64,000 nucleotides of DNA from Bog-756 sp963831535 (GTDB lineage: Bacteria > Actinomycetota > Acidimicrobiia > Acidimicrobiales > RAAP-2), in NCBI GenBank assembly GCA_963831535.1, contig CAWHQP010000003.1, forward strand, positions 310,001 through 374,000, written 5' to 3'. The position numbers and the translations under genes were made by a program. The number at the start of each line of letters is the position of its first letter. Position 1 is the first letter of the stretch. The notes under the pieces were generated by a model. The model saw nothing but the letters and a program-made list of their open reading frames with translations. It had not been told where the DNA came from and searched no databases. Shown one piece after another: positions 50,462-59,765 of the stretch.

Positions 50462-52279
50462 TCAGAGGGGGACGTTCACGCGCGTGTCCGACGACGGCAC
50501 TCCCTTCGGGCGACCGAAGTAGTAACCCTGGCAGAAATCGCTGCCCAGGTTGGCCACGACCTCGTACTGGTGGCTGGTCTCGACACCCTCGCTCACCACG
50601 GCCAGATCGAGGAGGTGGGCCAGTTCGATGGTCTTGGCCACGATGGCCCGGCTCGACCGGTCGCGGACGATGTCGGCGATGAACGAGCGGTCGATCTTGA
50701 CCACGTCGACGGGGAAGCGCTTCAGATAGCTGAGCGACGAGTAGCCGGTGCCGAAGTCGTCGAGGGCCAGCAGAATACCCAGCTGTTTCAATTGATCGAG
50801 GACGATGTGAGCCCGCTGGGTATCGCGGAGCAGGGCGCCCTCGGTGATCTCCAGCGTGACCCGGGCGGGATCCGATCCGGTGTCGGACAGGATGGTGCTG
50901 ACCATGGCCACGAAGTCGGGAGCCATCAACTGGAAGGCGGACACATTGACCGACAGCACCACGTCGTCGGACGGTCCGTCGGCCAGCTGGTCGACGCAGG
51001 CCTGCTCGAGCACCCACCGCCCGATCTCGATGATGAGGCCGGACTGTTCGGCCAGGGGAATCATCGTGGTCGGTTCGACCCGGCCCCGCTTCGGATGGTC
51101 CCACCGCAGCAACGCCTCCACACCCACGATCTCGGCGTCGACGCTGCGGACGATGGGTTGGTACTCGACCCGGAGTTCGCCCCGTTCCTCGGCCTTGGCC
51201 AGGGCGACCCGCAGGTCCATGTGCTGTTCGGGCACATGCTTGGGGCGCAGGTCGATGACCTGGTGGTTGGCGCCCCCCTTGTCCTTCACCTGGTTCATGG
51301 CCAGATCGGCGGCGTGGAGCAGTTGTTCGGGATCGTGATGGGTCTGACCGGCGAAGGCGATACCGATGCTGGCCGAGATCTCCACGACCTGGTCGGCGAG
51401 CCCGAAGGGTGTCCCGAGCACGTCGACGACCCGGGAGGCCACGAGGTCGACCTGGTCCATCTCGTCGAGTTCCTCGCACAGGATGACGAACTGGTCGCCG
51501 GACAGTCGGGCCAGGGTGTCGGCCGGACGCACCGCCCCGGCGATGCGTACCGCCGCGGCCACGAGGAGTTCATCGCCGATCGGATGGCCGTAGCGGTCGT
51601 TGACCCCCTTGAAACGGTCGAGATCGATGTAGAGCACGGCAACGAGCTTTCTCGAGCGTCCGCTCCGGACGATGGCGTGCTCGATCCGCTCGAGCAGGAG
51701 GATCCGGTTGGGCAGGCCGGTCAACGTGTCATGGACGGATCGCTCGTGGGACCGCATGGAGGTGTCCAGGAGATCGGCCCGGGCCCGGGCATTGACCAGA
51801 TAGGCCGCGGCCACATCGGCCAACGTCTGGGCCGACGCCGACTCTTTTCCAGTGAGCTCGCCGGGGGCGTCACGGTAGAGGTCGAGGGCCCCGAGACAGG
51901 TCGAGCCGTGGCGCAGCGGAAAGGTGAACACGGCGCGGAGTCCGATGGCCACCGCCCGGCTCCCGAACAGGGGGAATCGGTCATCGTGGTGGAGATCGCC
52001 GACCAGTACCGGGAGTCGGGAGGCGTAGGCCCCGAGACACGGCCCTTCGCCGAGCTCGGTCTGCAGCTCCTCGAAGGCCAGCGCCGACAGATCGGAGGCG
52101 GCCACGTACCGGGGCGCCGACGGGGGTTCGATGAGGGTGACGCCGGCTCCCGAGATGGGCAGGACGTCGACGATGCGCTGGACCAGGTGCTCCAGAATGG
52201 ACTGGATGGGAAAGTCGGTGAGCATGGTCCGAGCGAACTCGCTCAAGACGTTGGCCAGCTCGTCCTCGGTGGCCGTCAT
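50462..52279 (-). CDS. GAF-GGDEF-EAL protein with degenerate GGDEF
   Basis: 605 residues, cytosolic. GAF at about 20-165 (ILEHLVQRIVDVLPISGAGV, LGALDLYRDAPGEL). GGDEF domain from HDTLTGLPNRILLLERIEHA, where the signature reads RLSGDQFVIL, i.e. SGDQF in place of GGDEF, so cyclase activity is doubtful. EAL domain complete: VEYQPIVRSVDAEIVGVEAL (EAL), LSVNVSAFQLMAP, VTLEITEGALLRD, LALDDFGTGYSSLSYLKRFP, VVKIDRSFIADI and VVSEGVETSHQYEVV. It is likely a c-di-GMP phosphodiesterase with a regulatory GGDEF. It is on the same strand as another GGDEF-EAL gene 298 bp away. Confidence 0.86.
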   Translation of the reverse strand: MTATEDELANVLSEFARTMLTDFPIQSILEHLVQRIVDVLPISGAGVTLIEPPSAPRYVAASDLSALAFEELQTELGEGPCLGAYASRLPVLVGDLHHDDRFPLFGSRAVAIGLRAVFTFPLRHGSTCLGALDLYRDAPGELTGKESASAQTLADVAAAYLVNARARADLLDTSMRSHERSVHDTLTGLPNRILLLERIEHAIVRSGRSRKLVAVLYIDLDRFKGVNDRYGHPIGDELLVAAAVRIAGAVRPADTLARLSGDQFVILCEELDEMDQVDLVASRVVDVLGTPFGLADQVVEISASIGIAFAGQTHHDPEQLLHAADLAMNQVKDKGGANHQVIDLRPKHVPEQHMDLRVALAKAEERGELRVEYQPIVRSVDAEIVGVEALLRWDHPKRGRVEPTTMIPLAEQSGLIIEIGRWVLEQACVDQLADGPSDDVVLSVNVSAFQLMAPDFVAMVSTILSDTGSDPARVTLEITEGALLRDTQRAHIVLDQLKQLGILLALDDFGTGYSSLSYLKRFPVDVVKIDRSFIADIVRDRSSRAIVAKTIELAHLLDLAVVSEGVETSHQYEVVANLGSDFCQGYYFGRPKGVPSSDTRVNVPL

Positions 52280-52576
52280 CGACGACCACCGGCCAAGGCG
52301 GTCGACAAGGAGCAGTACACGGTGCGGTTCACAACTTCTCCGCCCCTGAACTCGCCCAGCCCCCTCACTGTCGAAGGCCTCTTCAGCGTACCCCTTCGCG
52401 ACGCGGGGTGCCGAGGGTCACGGTAGGGGTCCCCGGGCCGGTCCGGGCCCCGGCCGAGACCGGCCGAACCGGGTGGTTGCCCTCCACTCGGCTTGCGCCG
52501 GCGAGCGCGGCATCGTCCTCGGTCCGAGGGCTCGGGCCAGCACGTCCCCCGGCCTGCCGTGGCCCTGTCCTGCGCC

Positions 52577-54907
52577 TCAGGAGGCGCGCACGTCCGGACA
52601 GTGTCCGTCGGAGCGTACGAGTTCGAGGAGCGCCCCGGGCTCCTGTGGTCGCCCGAAGAGATAGCCCTGACCGATGTCGACGCCCTCGGACTGGAGCAGC
52701 GATCGCTGGGCCTCGGTCTCGATACCCTCGGCGACCGTCTCCAGTCCGAGGACCTTGCCCAGTTGGACGAGGGTGTGCACGAGTGCGGCGGATTCGGGGG
52801 ACTCGACCATGGTGGCCACGAAGCTCTGGTCGATCTTGAGTACGTCGATGGGGAACTGGCGGAGGTAGGCCATCGACGAATAGCCCGTCCCGAAGTCGTC
52901 GATGGCTATGCGGATCCCGAGGGCCTTCAGGCGGCGGAGCCGGACGAGACTGGCCTCGACGTTGTTCATCAGGGCCGTTTCCGTGAGCTCGACGATCAAC
53001 TGCTGGGGATCGAGACCGGACACGGTGAGGGCACTGGCCACGTCGTCGATGATCCGGTCGCGTTCCAGTTGGCGGGCCGAGATGTTGACGGACACCACCA
53101 GCGGATGGCCGCTCCGTGACCAGGCGACACTCTGTCGGCACGCCTCGGTGAGCACCCAGGCACCCACCGGGATGATCAGACCGCTCGACTCGAGGGCGGG
53201 TATGAACTGATCGGGCATCACCGTGCCCTCATCGGGTCGTCTCCAGCGCAGGAGGGCCTCCGCTCCGGTGAAGGTACCGGTGGCGAGATCGACTGTGGGT
53301 TGGTACAGGACGAAGAACTGATCGGATTCGAGGGCCGCGTGGAGATCTACCTCCAGGTGCCGATGGCCGTCGACGGCCTCCCGCATGGCCGGAGCGAAGG
53401 ATACGGCCCGGGCCTTCCCGGCCGCCTTGGCCTCGTAGAGGGCGATGTCGGCATCCTGGAGGAGCCGCCCGGCCGAGGGACGGTTGCCTTCGGCGATGCC
53501 GATGCTGGCAGTGATGGAGAGCGGCACCTCGCTGCCGGGCAGATCGAAGGCGGCCGTGAGGACGTCGAGCAGTCGGTCGGCCACCACCTGGGTCCCGTCG
53601 GCCAACGAGGCGCCTTCGGCCAGGACCACGAACTCGTCGCCACCCAGGCGGCCGACGGTGTCCGCCTGACGGATGGCACCGGTCAACCGGGCTCCCACGG
53701 CCACGAGCAACTCGTCCCCGACGGCGTGGCCGAGCGTGTCGTTGATGTCCTTGAAGTCATCCAGATCGAGGAACAGCGCGGCTACCGGGACGGACTCCCT
53801 GCGCCCACGGGCCAGCATCTGGTCCAGACGGTCGAGGATGAGGGCCCGGTTGGGCAGCCCGGTCAGGGGATCGTGCAGCGCCTGATGGCGCAGCTCGTCG
53901 GTGCGCTCACCGACCAGGGCCAGGGCCCGGGTTCGACCAGTGGCCAGCACGTAGATCACCAGTCCGAGCAGCAGGCTGATCAAAAAGCCTCCGAGCAGCA
54001 CGGCCAGCGCGTTGGTGTTGCCGATGATGCCGCCACCCGCCACCGCCTCGGTGACCTGGACATGCCACCCGTTGTGGAGATCGACGGTCTGGACCCCGGC
54101 ACCCTTGGGGGCGGTCCCCGCAGTGAAGGCCACCGCGCTGGCCCCGCTTCCGTAGTGGAAGGCCACCGCCACGTGGGGATGGCCGACCAGCGCAGTGGCC
54201 AGGAGCACGTGGGGCGCGACCTGGATGCCGACCCAGCCGAGGAAGGCGCTGCGTCGGCCCGCCACCGTCGTGGGGATGACGCCGTGCTGATAGATGGCCG
54301 TGCCTACAGCGAGGTCGGCGGTCTTGCCCAGTAGGTACGGCAGGTAGGTGCTCTGACCGGAATCCCGGGCCTTCAGGAAGCTCGGACCCAGTTCGGTGTC
54401 GCACAGGTCCAGGTTCGCCGGTGAGGTGAGCTGTCCGCTCGCTGACGAGGTGAGGGTGGCAAAGCAGTAGTAGGGACGGGAGCCCCCCGGGCTCACCTGG
54501 AACGAACCGGGGGACGCTCCTGTGGCCGCTTCGGAGCGGAGGGCGAACTCGGAAAGTTGAGCGGCCGGCACCAGGGCGACATCCCCGATGCCCAGCAGCT
54601 CGGGAAATCGCTCGAACTGGCGGTCCGACTCCACCCACTGTCGGAACTGGTCCTCGGTCGCCCCGGGGTTGGTGATGATGAACGCCCCTGTGTTGACGGC
54701 CAGGTCCTGCTCGCGCTGGATGGCCAGCTTGAGTGTCGAGGCGATCTCCACTGCCGAGGTCAGGGAGGCGGCGTGCGACTTCTGGGCGGTGTCGCGGGCC
54801 ACGGCCAGCGATCCGAGGATCGACCCGCAGACACCGACCACGACGACGATGACGGCGCCCAGCAGCCATCCGCGGTTCCGGAGTGCCCCGGTCGCGTGCG
54901 ATGTCAT
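52577..54907 (-). CDS. CHASE-GGDEF-EAL membrane c-di-GMP protein
   Basis: 776 residues. Two transmembrane helices (WLLGAVIVVVVGVCGSILGS and ALAVLLGGFLISLLLGLVIY) flank an extracellular CHASE-type sensor (QFRQWVESDRQFERFPELLG). GGDEF is intact (VGRLGGDEFVVLAEG, preceded by HDPLTGLPNRALILDRLDQM). EAL is intact (GAEALLRWRRPDEGTVMPDQ, VSVNISARQLERD, LTETALMNN, AIDDFGTGYSSMAYLRQFPI, VAEGIETEAQRSLLQSEG). It could be a bifunctional enzyme driven by an external ligand. ATG 54907 is chosen because a short upstream ORF ends on it (ATGA); the frame is open to 55132. Confidence 0.85.
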   Translation of the reverse strand: MTSHATGALRNRGWLLGAVIVVVVGVCGSILGSLAVARDTAQKSHAASLTSAVEIASTLKLAIQREQDLAVNTGAFIITNPGATEDQFRQWVESDRQFERFPELLGIGDVALVPAAQLSEFALRSEAATGASPGSFQVSPGGSRPYYCFATLTSSASGQLTSPANLDLCDTELGPSFLKARDSGQSTYLPYLLGKTADLAVGTAIYQHGVIPTTVAGRRSAFLGWVGIQVAPHVLLATALVGHPHVAVAFHYGSGASAVAFTAGTAPKGAGVQTVDLHNGWHVQVTEAVAGGGIIGNTNALAVLLGGFLISLLLGLVIYVLATGRTRALALVGERTDELRHQALHDPLTGLPNRALILDRLDQMLARGRRESVPVAALFLDLDDFKDINDTLGHAVGDELLVAVGARLTGAIRQADTVGRLGGDEFVVLAEGASLADGTQVVADRLLDVLTAAFDLPGSEVPLSITASIGIAEGNRPSAGRLLQDADIALYEAKAAGKARAVSFAPAMREAVDGHRHLEVDLHAALESDQFFVLYQPTVDLATGTFTGAEALLRWRRPDEGTVMPDQFIPALESSGLIIPVGAWVLTEACRQSVAWSRSGHPLVVSVNISARQLERDRIIDDVASALTVSGLDPQQLIVELTETALMNNVEASLVRLRRLKALGIRIAIDDFGTGYSSMAYLRQFPIDVLKIDQSFVATMVESPESAALVHTLVQLGKVLGLETVAEGIETEAQRSLLQSEGVDIGQGYLFGRPQEPGALLELVRSDGHCPDVRAS

Positions 54908-55047
54908 AAACCGGGACCCCAGGAACCGACAGCTGAGCCACCGGGCCGCGTCGTGCCGGTCGGTGACGAACGACGAGTCGCTGCGGTCGGGGATGGCGCC
55001 AGCGGTCCACCACCGGGGACCGTCGGTGACGCGTGGTCGTTCTTCAT
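54904..55047 (-). CDS. Possible short leader ORF coupled to the CHASE-GGDEF-EAL gene
   Basis: A 47-residue Pro/Gly/Ser-rich frame (MKNDHASPTVPGGGPLAPSP at the start) whose TGA overlaps the next ATG. AAGGAGGG lies 12-13 nt before its ATG, longer than ideal. It may serve as a translated leader, or be chance. Confidence 0.3.
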   Translation of the reverse strand: MKNDHASPTVPGGGPLAPSPTAATRRSSPTGTTRPGGSAVGSWGPGL

Positions 55048-55262
55048 GGCGATGTCCGTCCCTCCTTCTGCTCCTCCTACACGGCTGACTGACGTTGGAG
55101 TTCAAAGTCGGGCTGGCAACGCAATCCTTCAACCAGGACGTATGTCCTTTAGGAAGACCGGGTCCGGTACCCCTGATCTATCGACCATCGGTTGGTGCTA
55201 CTTGAGCGGGTCCCTCCTCGACTGTCGAGGTCCGCCGTCGGGGTGAGGCCGGTCCTTTCCCT
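54908..55262. promoter_or_regulatory. Regulatory gap upstream of the CHASE-GGDEF-EAL gene
   Basis: 355 bp. Besides the leader ORF it holds a nearly spacerless palindrome, CCTCGAC-T-GTCGAGG (55216-55230), and AGGAC-GTAT-GTCCT (55135-55148). Both are suitable as repressor sites for the downstream minus-strand gene. No convincing promoter hexamers were found. Confidence 0.4.
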
Positions 55263-56123
55263 TCATCCGAGCTCCGGCCGCTCCAGGAAGGCCACCAGCC
55301 GGTCTCGCCGCCTCCGGATCAGTCGGAGACCGTGGCGGTGACCGAGGAAGAAGGCCGCCGCCGACAGCACGGCGGTGATGGCCACCCCGACGGCTAGCTC
55401 GGCGTCAGGGATCCGGACCCCGCTGCCGTCCCCGGGGAGGTGGCCGGTGGCGGCGGCCCAGGCGGCAAAGGCCGGTACAGCCAGGGCGCCGGTGATGACC
55501 GGCACGAGGGCGTAGGGGAGGAGGCACAGTGTCGCCCAGCGCACCACCATCCGTCCGACGGGACGCCGGTGGTGCCACCGCTCGGTCAGCGGGAGGGTGT
55601 GGTACGGAAAGTAGATCCCCAGCCAGCCGGCGATGCCGAGGCTCCCGATGGGCACCACGATGATGGCGATGATGGTGACAACCGTCGTCGTCCACCGCTC
55701 CCGGTCGACGCCGATCCCGATGGCCACCAGCACACAGACCGGGGTTACGAGCAGCCAGAGCACGGCGCTCTTGGCGTAGATGAGCCGACGCAGCGCGTCG
55801 GGGTCGTCGATGGCCGCCACCATCCTGTGCGGGTCGGAGCCGAGGATGTTGGTGGCGGGCACGTCGGCCAACATCCAGGTGGCCATCACCACCGGAAAGG
55901 CCAGGGCCCCGTGCAGACTGAACAGGAGGTTCTGCAGCGGCAGGGGGAGCCACAGCCACGCCACCGTCACCAGGGTGGCGTTCACCGCCACCACCACGGG
56001 TGCCTCGTAGGGCGCGGTGAAGGCCCGGCGCAACTCGGCTCGGAAGGCGTCCCGGTAGCCCGAGGGCAGCGTGCGTCCGGCCTTCGGACCCCGGTCGGGC
56101 GGCAAGGTGGCAGCGCTCGCCAT
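55263..56123 (-). CDS. Integral membrane protein of unknown function
   Basis: 286 residues with about six hydrophobic helices: PVVVAVNATLVTVAWLWLPL, LLFSLHGALAFPVVMATWML, SAVLWLLVTPVCVLVAIGIG, TVVTIIAIIVVPIGSLGIAG, LCLLPYALVPVITGALAVPA and VAITAVLSAAAFFLGHRHGL. The ends are basic and cytoplasmic by the positive-inside rule. It looks like an ABC-type permease subunit without its ATPase, but no family motif confirms this. TAGCTT ends 6 nt before ATG 56123, a possible leaderless -10. Confidence 0.6.
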   Translation of the reverse strand: MASAATLPPDRGPKAGRTLPSGYRDAFRAELRRAFTAPYEAPVVVAVNATLVTVAWLWLPLPLQNLLFSLHGALAFPVVMATWMLADVPATNILGSDPHRMVAAIDDPDALRRLIYAKSAVLWLLVTPVCVLVAIGIGVDRERWTTTVVTIIAIIVVPIGSLGIAGWLGIYFPYHTLPLTERWHHRRPVGRMVVRWATLCLLPYALVPVITGALAVPAFAAWAAATGHLPGDGSGVRIPDAELAVGVAITAVLSAAAFFLGHRHGLRLIRRRRDRLVAFLERPELG

Positions 56124-56306
56124 GCCGTCAAGCTACGCGGCTCCGGTCGGGTCGGGATCGATGCCCCCGCCCGGCCACCGGCTCCGATGTCCACCACCGG
56201 CCCGGTGTGGTGCGCACGGTCGGACCTACGCTATCGGGTGGCGGCCGGACCCGGACCCGCCCCACGCTGCACGGCCACTGCACCGCGGAGATGGAGGGAG
56301 CCTTCC

Positions 56307-56825
56307 ATGGTCGAGGACATCGAGGACAGCCGTCGCACCGAGCCACCGTTCCTGCTCGACGAGCGGGCCATGCTCGAAGGGTGGCTGGAGTTCCACCGCA
56401 CCACCTTGCTCCTCAAGTGCGAGGGCCTGGACGACACCCAGAGGAAGGCACGACCGGTGCCCACGTCACTCCTTTCCCTGCACGGCCTGGTCCGACACAT
56501 GGCCGAGGTCGAGCGCAACTGGTTCCACCGCACGTTGCTGGACGATCCCTCCGCTCCCTATATTTGGTTCGAAGCCGAGTTCGACGACAGCGAGCTGGTT
56601 CCGCTGGACGACGCCGACTGGGATGCCGACCTCGCCGTCTGGCGGGCCGAATGCGAGGCCTCCCGCCGGAATGCCGCACCTCGATCCCTCGACTACCTCG
56701 GGGTCCGTCGGGAAGAGCCCTGCTCACTGCGGTGGATCTTTACCCACATGATCGAGGAGTACGCCCGCCACAACGGCCATGCCGACCTCATACGGGAGCT
56801 GGTGGACGGTTCCGTCGGCTGGTGA
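56307..56825 (+). CDS. DinB-superfamily (DUF664) protein
   Basis: 172 residues with the four-helix DinB/DUF664 pattern: ERAMLEGWLEFHRTTLLLKC, SLHGLVRHMAEVERNWFHRT (first histidine of the metal site) and SLRWIFTHMIEEYARHNGHA (the other two histidines). Members of this fold are metal-dependent thiol transferases, in actinobacteria often mycothiol-linked. ATG 56307 has GGAGGGAG in position. It stands alone. Confidence 0.8.
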   Translation: MVEDIEDSRRTEPPFLLDERAMLEGWLEFHRTTLLLKCEGLDDTQRKARPVPTSLLSLHGLVRHMAEVERNWFHRTLLDDPSAPYIWFEAEFDDSELVPLDDADWDADLAVWRAECEASRRNAAPRSLDYLGVRREEPCSLRWIFTHMIEEYARHNGHADLIRELVDGSVGW

Positions 56826-56994
56826 GACCCGGGGTCCGGTTTCCGTGCCGGGTTGCCGTTCCGAGCCACTCCTCTGGACCCAACCCACCGCCGGGCGGTC
56901 CGACCCGCGGCCACCCCGACCCGGCGGGCGTGAGGGAGCCGAGGGCTGGACGCGAGCGGACGCTCTCCGCCCGGCGCTGCCAGGACCGCTCCGA

Positions 56995-57026
56995 TGGTCA
57001 GGCGATCGGCTGGTCAGGCGATCGGC
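56995..57026. repeat. Perfect 16-bp tandem duplication
   Basis: TGGTCAGGCGATCGGC occurs twice without a gap, ending 15 bp before the cysA stop codon. It lies in the 3' untranslated part of the sulfate operon and is probably a slippage duplication. Confidence 0.7.
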
Positions 57027-57041
57027 ATCCGGGCAGTCAGC

Positions 57042-58025
57042 TCAGGGGACGACGTTGGCCTCGGTGAGGGGACGTGGGCGCGATCCCAGCCCGGCCCGGG
57101 AGATCCACACCGGGTCGCCGGCGGACAGTTCGAGTTCGGCTGCGGCGCCTCGGCTCAACTGGACCCAGGTCGGTTGGCCGTGGTCCATGGTGACGTCCAC
57201 CCGCACCTCGAAGCCGAGGTGGGTGATGCGCACCACGGTGCCGGCATGGTCGCCGGTCCCGTGGTCGCGGTGAATGACCAGGTCATGGGGACGGACCCAT
57301 GAGCCGTCCAGCTGGGTGGCGGGGCCCAGGAACTTCATGACGAACTCGTTGCTCGGATGGTCGTACATCTCGGCGGGATGCCCGATCTGCTCCAGCCGAC
57401 CCTCGTTGATGATGGCCAGGTGATCGGCGACCTCCATGGCCTCCTCCTGGTCGTGGGTGACCAGCACGGTGGTGACGGAGATCTTCTTGTGGAGCTCCCG
57501 GAGCCAGACCCGGAGTTCCTGTCGGACCTGGGCGTCGAGCGCACCGAAGGGCTCGTCCAGCAGCAGCAGCTGGGGCTCGATGGCCAGGGCCCGGGCCAGA
57601 GCCATGCGCTGGCGTTGTCCTCCGGAGAGCTGTGACGGATAGCGGTCGGCCAGATGGTCGATCTTGACCAGGTCGAGCAGCTCGTCGACCTTGGCCCGGA
57701 TCTCATCTTTGGGCCGCTTGCGGACCTCGAGTCCGAACGCCACGTTCTTGCGCACCGTGAGGTGCCGGAACGGCGCGTAGTGCTGGAAGCAGAAGCCGAT
57801 GCCACGGTCGCGCACCGGCACGTCGGTCACGTTTTCCCCGTCGAACTCGATGGTTCCCGAGTCGGGGATCTCGAGCCCGGCCACCACCCGCAACAGAGTG
57901 GACTTGCCGCCCCCGCTCGGACCCAGCAGGGCGGTGAGGGAGCCGTCGGGGACCTCGAGACTTACGTCGTCGAGAGCAACGGCATTTCCGAATCGCTTGG
58001 AGACGGATCGGATCGTGATGGCCAT
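57042..58025 (-). CDS. cysA: Sulfate/thiosulfate ABC transporter ATPase CysA
   Basis: 327 residues. Walker A LLGPSGGGKSTLLRVVAGLE, Q-loop GIGFCFQHYAPFRHLTVRKN (FQHYAPFRHLTV is characteristic of CysA), signature YPSQLSGGQRQRMALARALA, Walker B LLLLDEPFGALDAQ and the H-loop VTTVLVTHDQEEAMEVADHL, with a TOBE-like C-terminal domain (VRPHDLVIHRD). It energises import of sulfate. It is the last gene of the sbp-cysT-cysW-cysA operon; cysW overlaps its start by 64 bp. Confidence 0.92.
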   Translation of the reverse strand: MAITIRSVSKRFGNAVALDDVSLEVPDGSLTALLGPSGGGKSTLLRVVAGLEIPDSGTIEFDGENVTDVPVRDRGIGFCFQHYAPFRHLTVRKNVAFGLEVRKRPKDEIRAKVDELLDLVKIDHLADRYPSQLSGGQRQRMALARALAIEPQLLLLDEPFGALDAQVRQELRVWLRELHKKISVTTVLVTHDQEEAMEVADHLAIINEGRLEQIGHPAEMYDHPSNEFVMKFLGPATQLDGSWVRPHDLVIHRDHGTGDHAGTVVRITHLGFEVRVDVTMDHGQPTWVQLSRGAAAELELSAGDPVWISRAGLGSRPRPLTEANVVP

Positions 58026-58837
58026 CGGGGCTTCCTCCTCTCCGTTGTCGGTTCGCTGCGACCGGCGCCCACTAGGGCCAAGACGCCCAGCGCCACCAGC
58101 GCCAGGATGACCGCGCCAGCGTAAGCGGCCACGAGGTCGAGGTTCTCCACGCCGTCCTGGATGAACAGGGTCATGGTCTCGGTCCGGCCGACCACCAGTC
58201 CGGACACCACCGCCACCGCTCCGAATTCCCCGATCACCCGGGCCGTCGTCAGGGTCACGCCGTAGGCCAGGCTGCGGCGGATGGAGGGGAGGGTGATCCG
58301 ACGGAAGACGGTGAAGGGGGAGGCCCCGAGGGTGGTGGCCGCCTGCTCTTGGTCGGTGCCGATCTCCTGGAGGACGGGAAGCACTTCACGGACGACGTAG
58401 GGAAGGGCCACCGTGGCCGAGGCCATGACGATGCCCGGCAACGAGAAGATGATGTGGATGCCCCGGGCGTCCAGCCAATTTCCGAACCACCCGGTCTGGC
58501 CGTAGACGAGGATGAGGGCGATGCCGACCACCACCGGCGACACGGCCAGGGGAAGGTCGACGAAAGCGTCGAGCAGCCAGGCCCCGGGGAACCGGTGGCG
58601 GGCCAGGATGAGGGCCACGCCGACTCCGAACGCGGTGTCGAGGGGCACGGCGATGATCACCACCAGGAAGGTCAGCCACAGGGCGTGCACGGCGTCGGGA
58701 GTGGTCACGGCATCCCAGGCGGCGCCGAAGCCGTGCTGGAACGCCCGGTAGAAGATCGATCCCACCGGGAGGATGACCAAGACGCCCAGGTAGCCGAGGG
58801 CCACAAGGCGGAGGGGCCAACGCCACCGGCCGCTCAT
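57962..58837 (-). CDS. cysW: Sulfate ABC transporter permease CysW
   Basis: 291 residues with six hydrophobic helices and the inner-membrane permease signature GEFGAVAVVSGLVVGRTETM together with EIGTDQEQAATTLGASPFTV, the EAA loop that docks on CysA. FLVVIIAVPLDTAFGVGVAL and LPLAVSPVVVGIALILVYGQ are typical CysW segments. It pairs with CysT. The C-terminal 40 residues are Arg/Ser/Pro-rich and lie in the overlap with cysA, so they may not be conserved. Confidence 0.88.
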   Translation of the reverse strand: MSGRWRWPLRLVALGYLGVLVILPVGSIFYRAFQHGFGAAWDAVTTPDAVHALWLTFLVVIIAVPLDTAFGVGVALILARHRFPGAWLLDAFVDLPLAVSPVVVGIALILVYGQTGWFGNWLDARGIHIIFSLPGIVMASATVALPYVVREVLPVLQEIGTDQEQAATTLGASPFTVFRRITLPSIRRSLAYGVTLTTARVIGEFGAVAVVSGLVVGRTETMTLFIQDGVENLDLVAAYAGAVILALVALGVLALVGAGRSEPTTERRKPRWPSRSDPSPSDSEMPLLSTT

Positions 58838-58883
58838 GCGCTCTCCCGGCTCACGCCGCCACCCAACTCACGCGGCACCGGTG

Positions 58884-59765
58884 TCACACGGCCTCGCTGA
58901 TGTCGAATCGTCGCCGCAGGAGGCCGATGATCAACAAGACGACGAGGGCGATGGCCACGAGCACGACCGACACGGCCGCCGCCGCACCCAGCTGGTCACT
59001 CTGGGACAGGCTGAAGATCCACGAGGAGGAGACCTCGGTCTTGAACGGGATGTTGCCCGAGATGAGTACCACCGAGCCGTACTCGCCGATGGCCCGGGCG
59101 AAGGCGAGTCCGGCCCCGGCCAGCATGGCCGGGGCCAGGCTGGGCAGGATGATCCGCCACAGCACCCGACCCGAGGATGCGCCGAGGGATGCCGCGGCCT
59201 CCTCGGTCTCGCGATCCAGTTCGGCCAGCACCGGCTGGACCGACCGAACCGAGAAGGGCAGCGTGACGAAGGCCAGGGCGAAGAGGATGCCCCACCGGGT
59301 ATCGGCCACATCGAGGTGGAACGGGCTGGTCGGTCCGTAGAGAGTGAGCAGCGTGAGGCCGGCCACGATCGTGGGCAGGGCAAAGGGCAGGTCGATGACC
59401 GCGTTCACGATCTGCTTCCCGCGGAAGTCGTCCCGGACCAGAACCCAGGCGATGACTAGTCCGGCCACGGCGTTGAAGGCGGCCACGGCGATCGAGGACA
59501 CGAGGGTCAGCTTGAAGGCCGCCACCGCTTCGGGTTGGCTCACCGCCGACCAGAAGGTCCCCCAACCCCCGCTGAACGCGTGGGCGACCAGCGCGGCCAG
59601 CGGGAGCACCACCAGCAGGCTCAGGTAGGTGACAGCGAGGGCGGGACCAGCCACCCGACCGAGGGCCCGGCGGCCCCGATGGTGGTGACGCGGCGAGGCG
59701 CCTGCCCCGACCAGGGTGGCAGGAGCCCTGAGCCGCTCGACCTCAGCTACTGGAGGTGGAGACAC
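58884..59765 (-). CDS. cysT: Sulfate ABC transporter permease CysT
   Basis: About 293 residues, six transmembrane helices (LAVTYLSLLVVLPLAALVAH, IAVAAFNAVAGLVIAWVLVR), with DLPFALPTIVAGLTLLTLYG, ELDRETEEAAASLGASSGRV (EAA loop) and IGEYGSVVLISGNIPFKTEV, all CysT signatures. Forms the sulfate channel with CysW. The start is uncertain: GTG 59765 overlaps the sbp stop by 23 bp; GTG 59795 and GTG 59654 are also open. Confidence 0.88.
   Translation of the reverse strand: MSPPPVAEVERLRAPATLVGAGASPRHHHRGRRALGRVAGPALAVTYLSLLVVLPLAALVAHAFSGGWGTFWSAVSQPEAVAAFKLTLVSSIAVAAFNAVAGLVIAWVLVRDDFRGKQIVNAVIDLPFALPTIVAGLTLLTLYGPTSPFHLDVADTRWGILFALAFVTLPFSVRSVQPVLAELDRETEEAAASLGASSGRVLWRIILPSLAPAMLAGAGLAFARAIGEYGSVVLISGNIPFKTEVSSSWIFSLSQSDQLGAAAAVSVVLVAIALVVLLIIGLLRRRFDISEAV

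Noticed and set aside
50450..52426. 658-codon plus-strand open frame
   Set aside because: Antisense to the GAF-GGDEF-EAL gene, which carries all EAL motifs.
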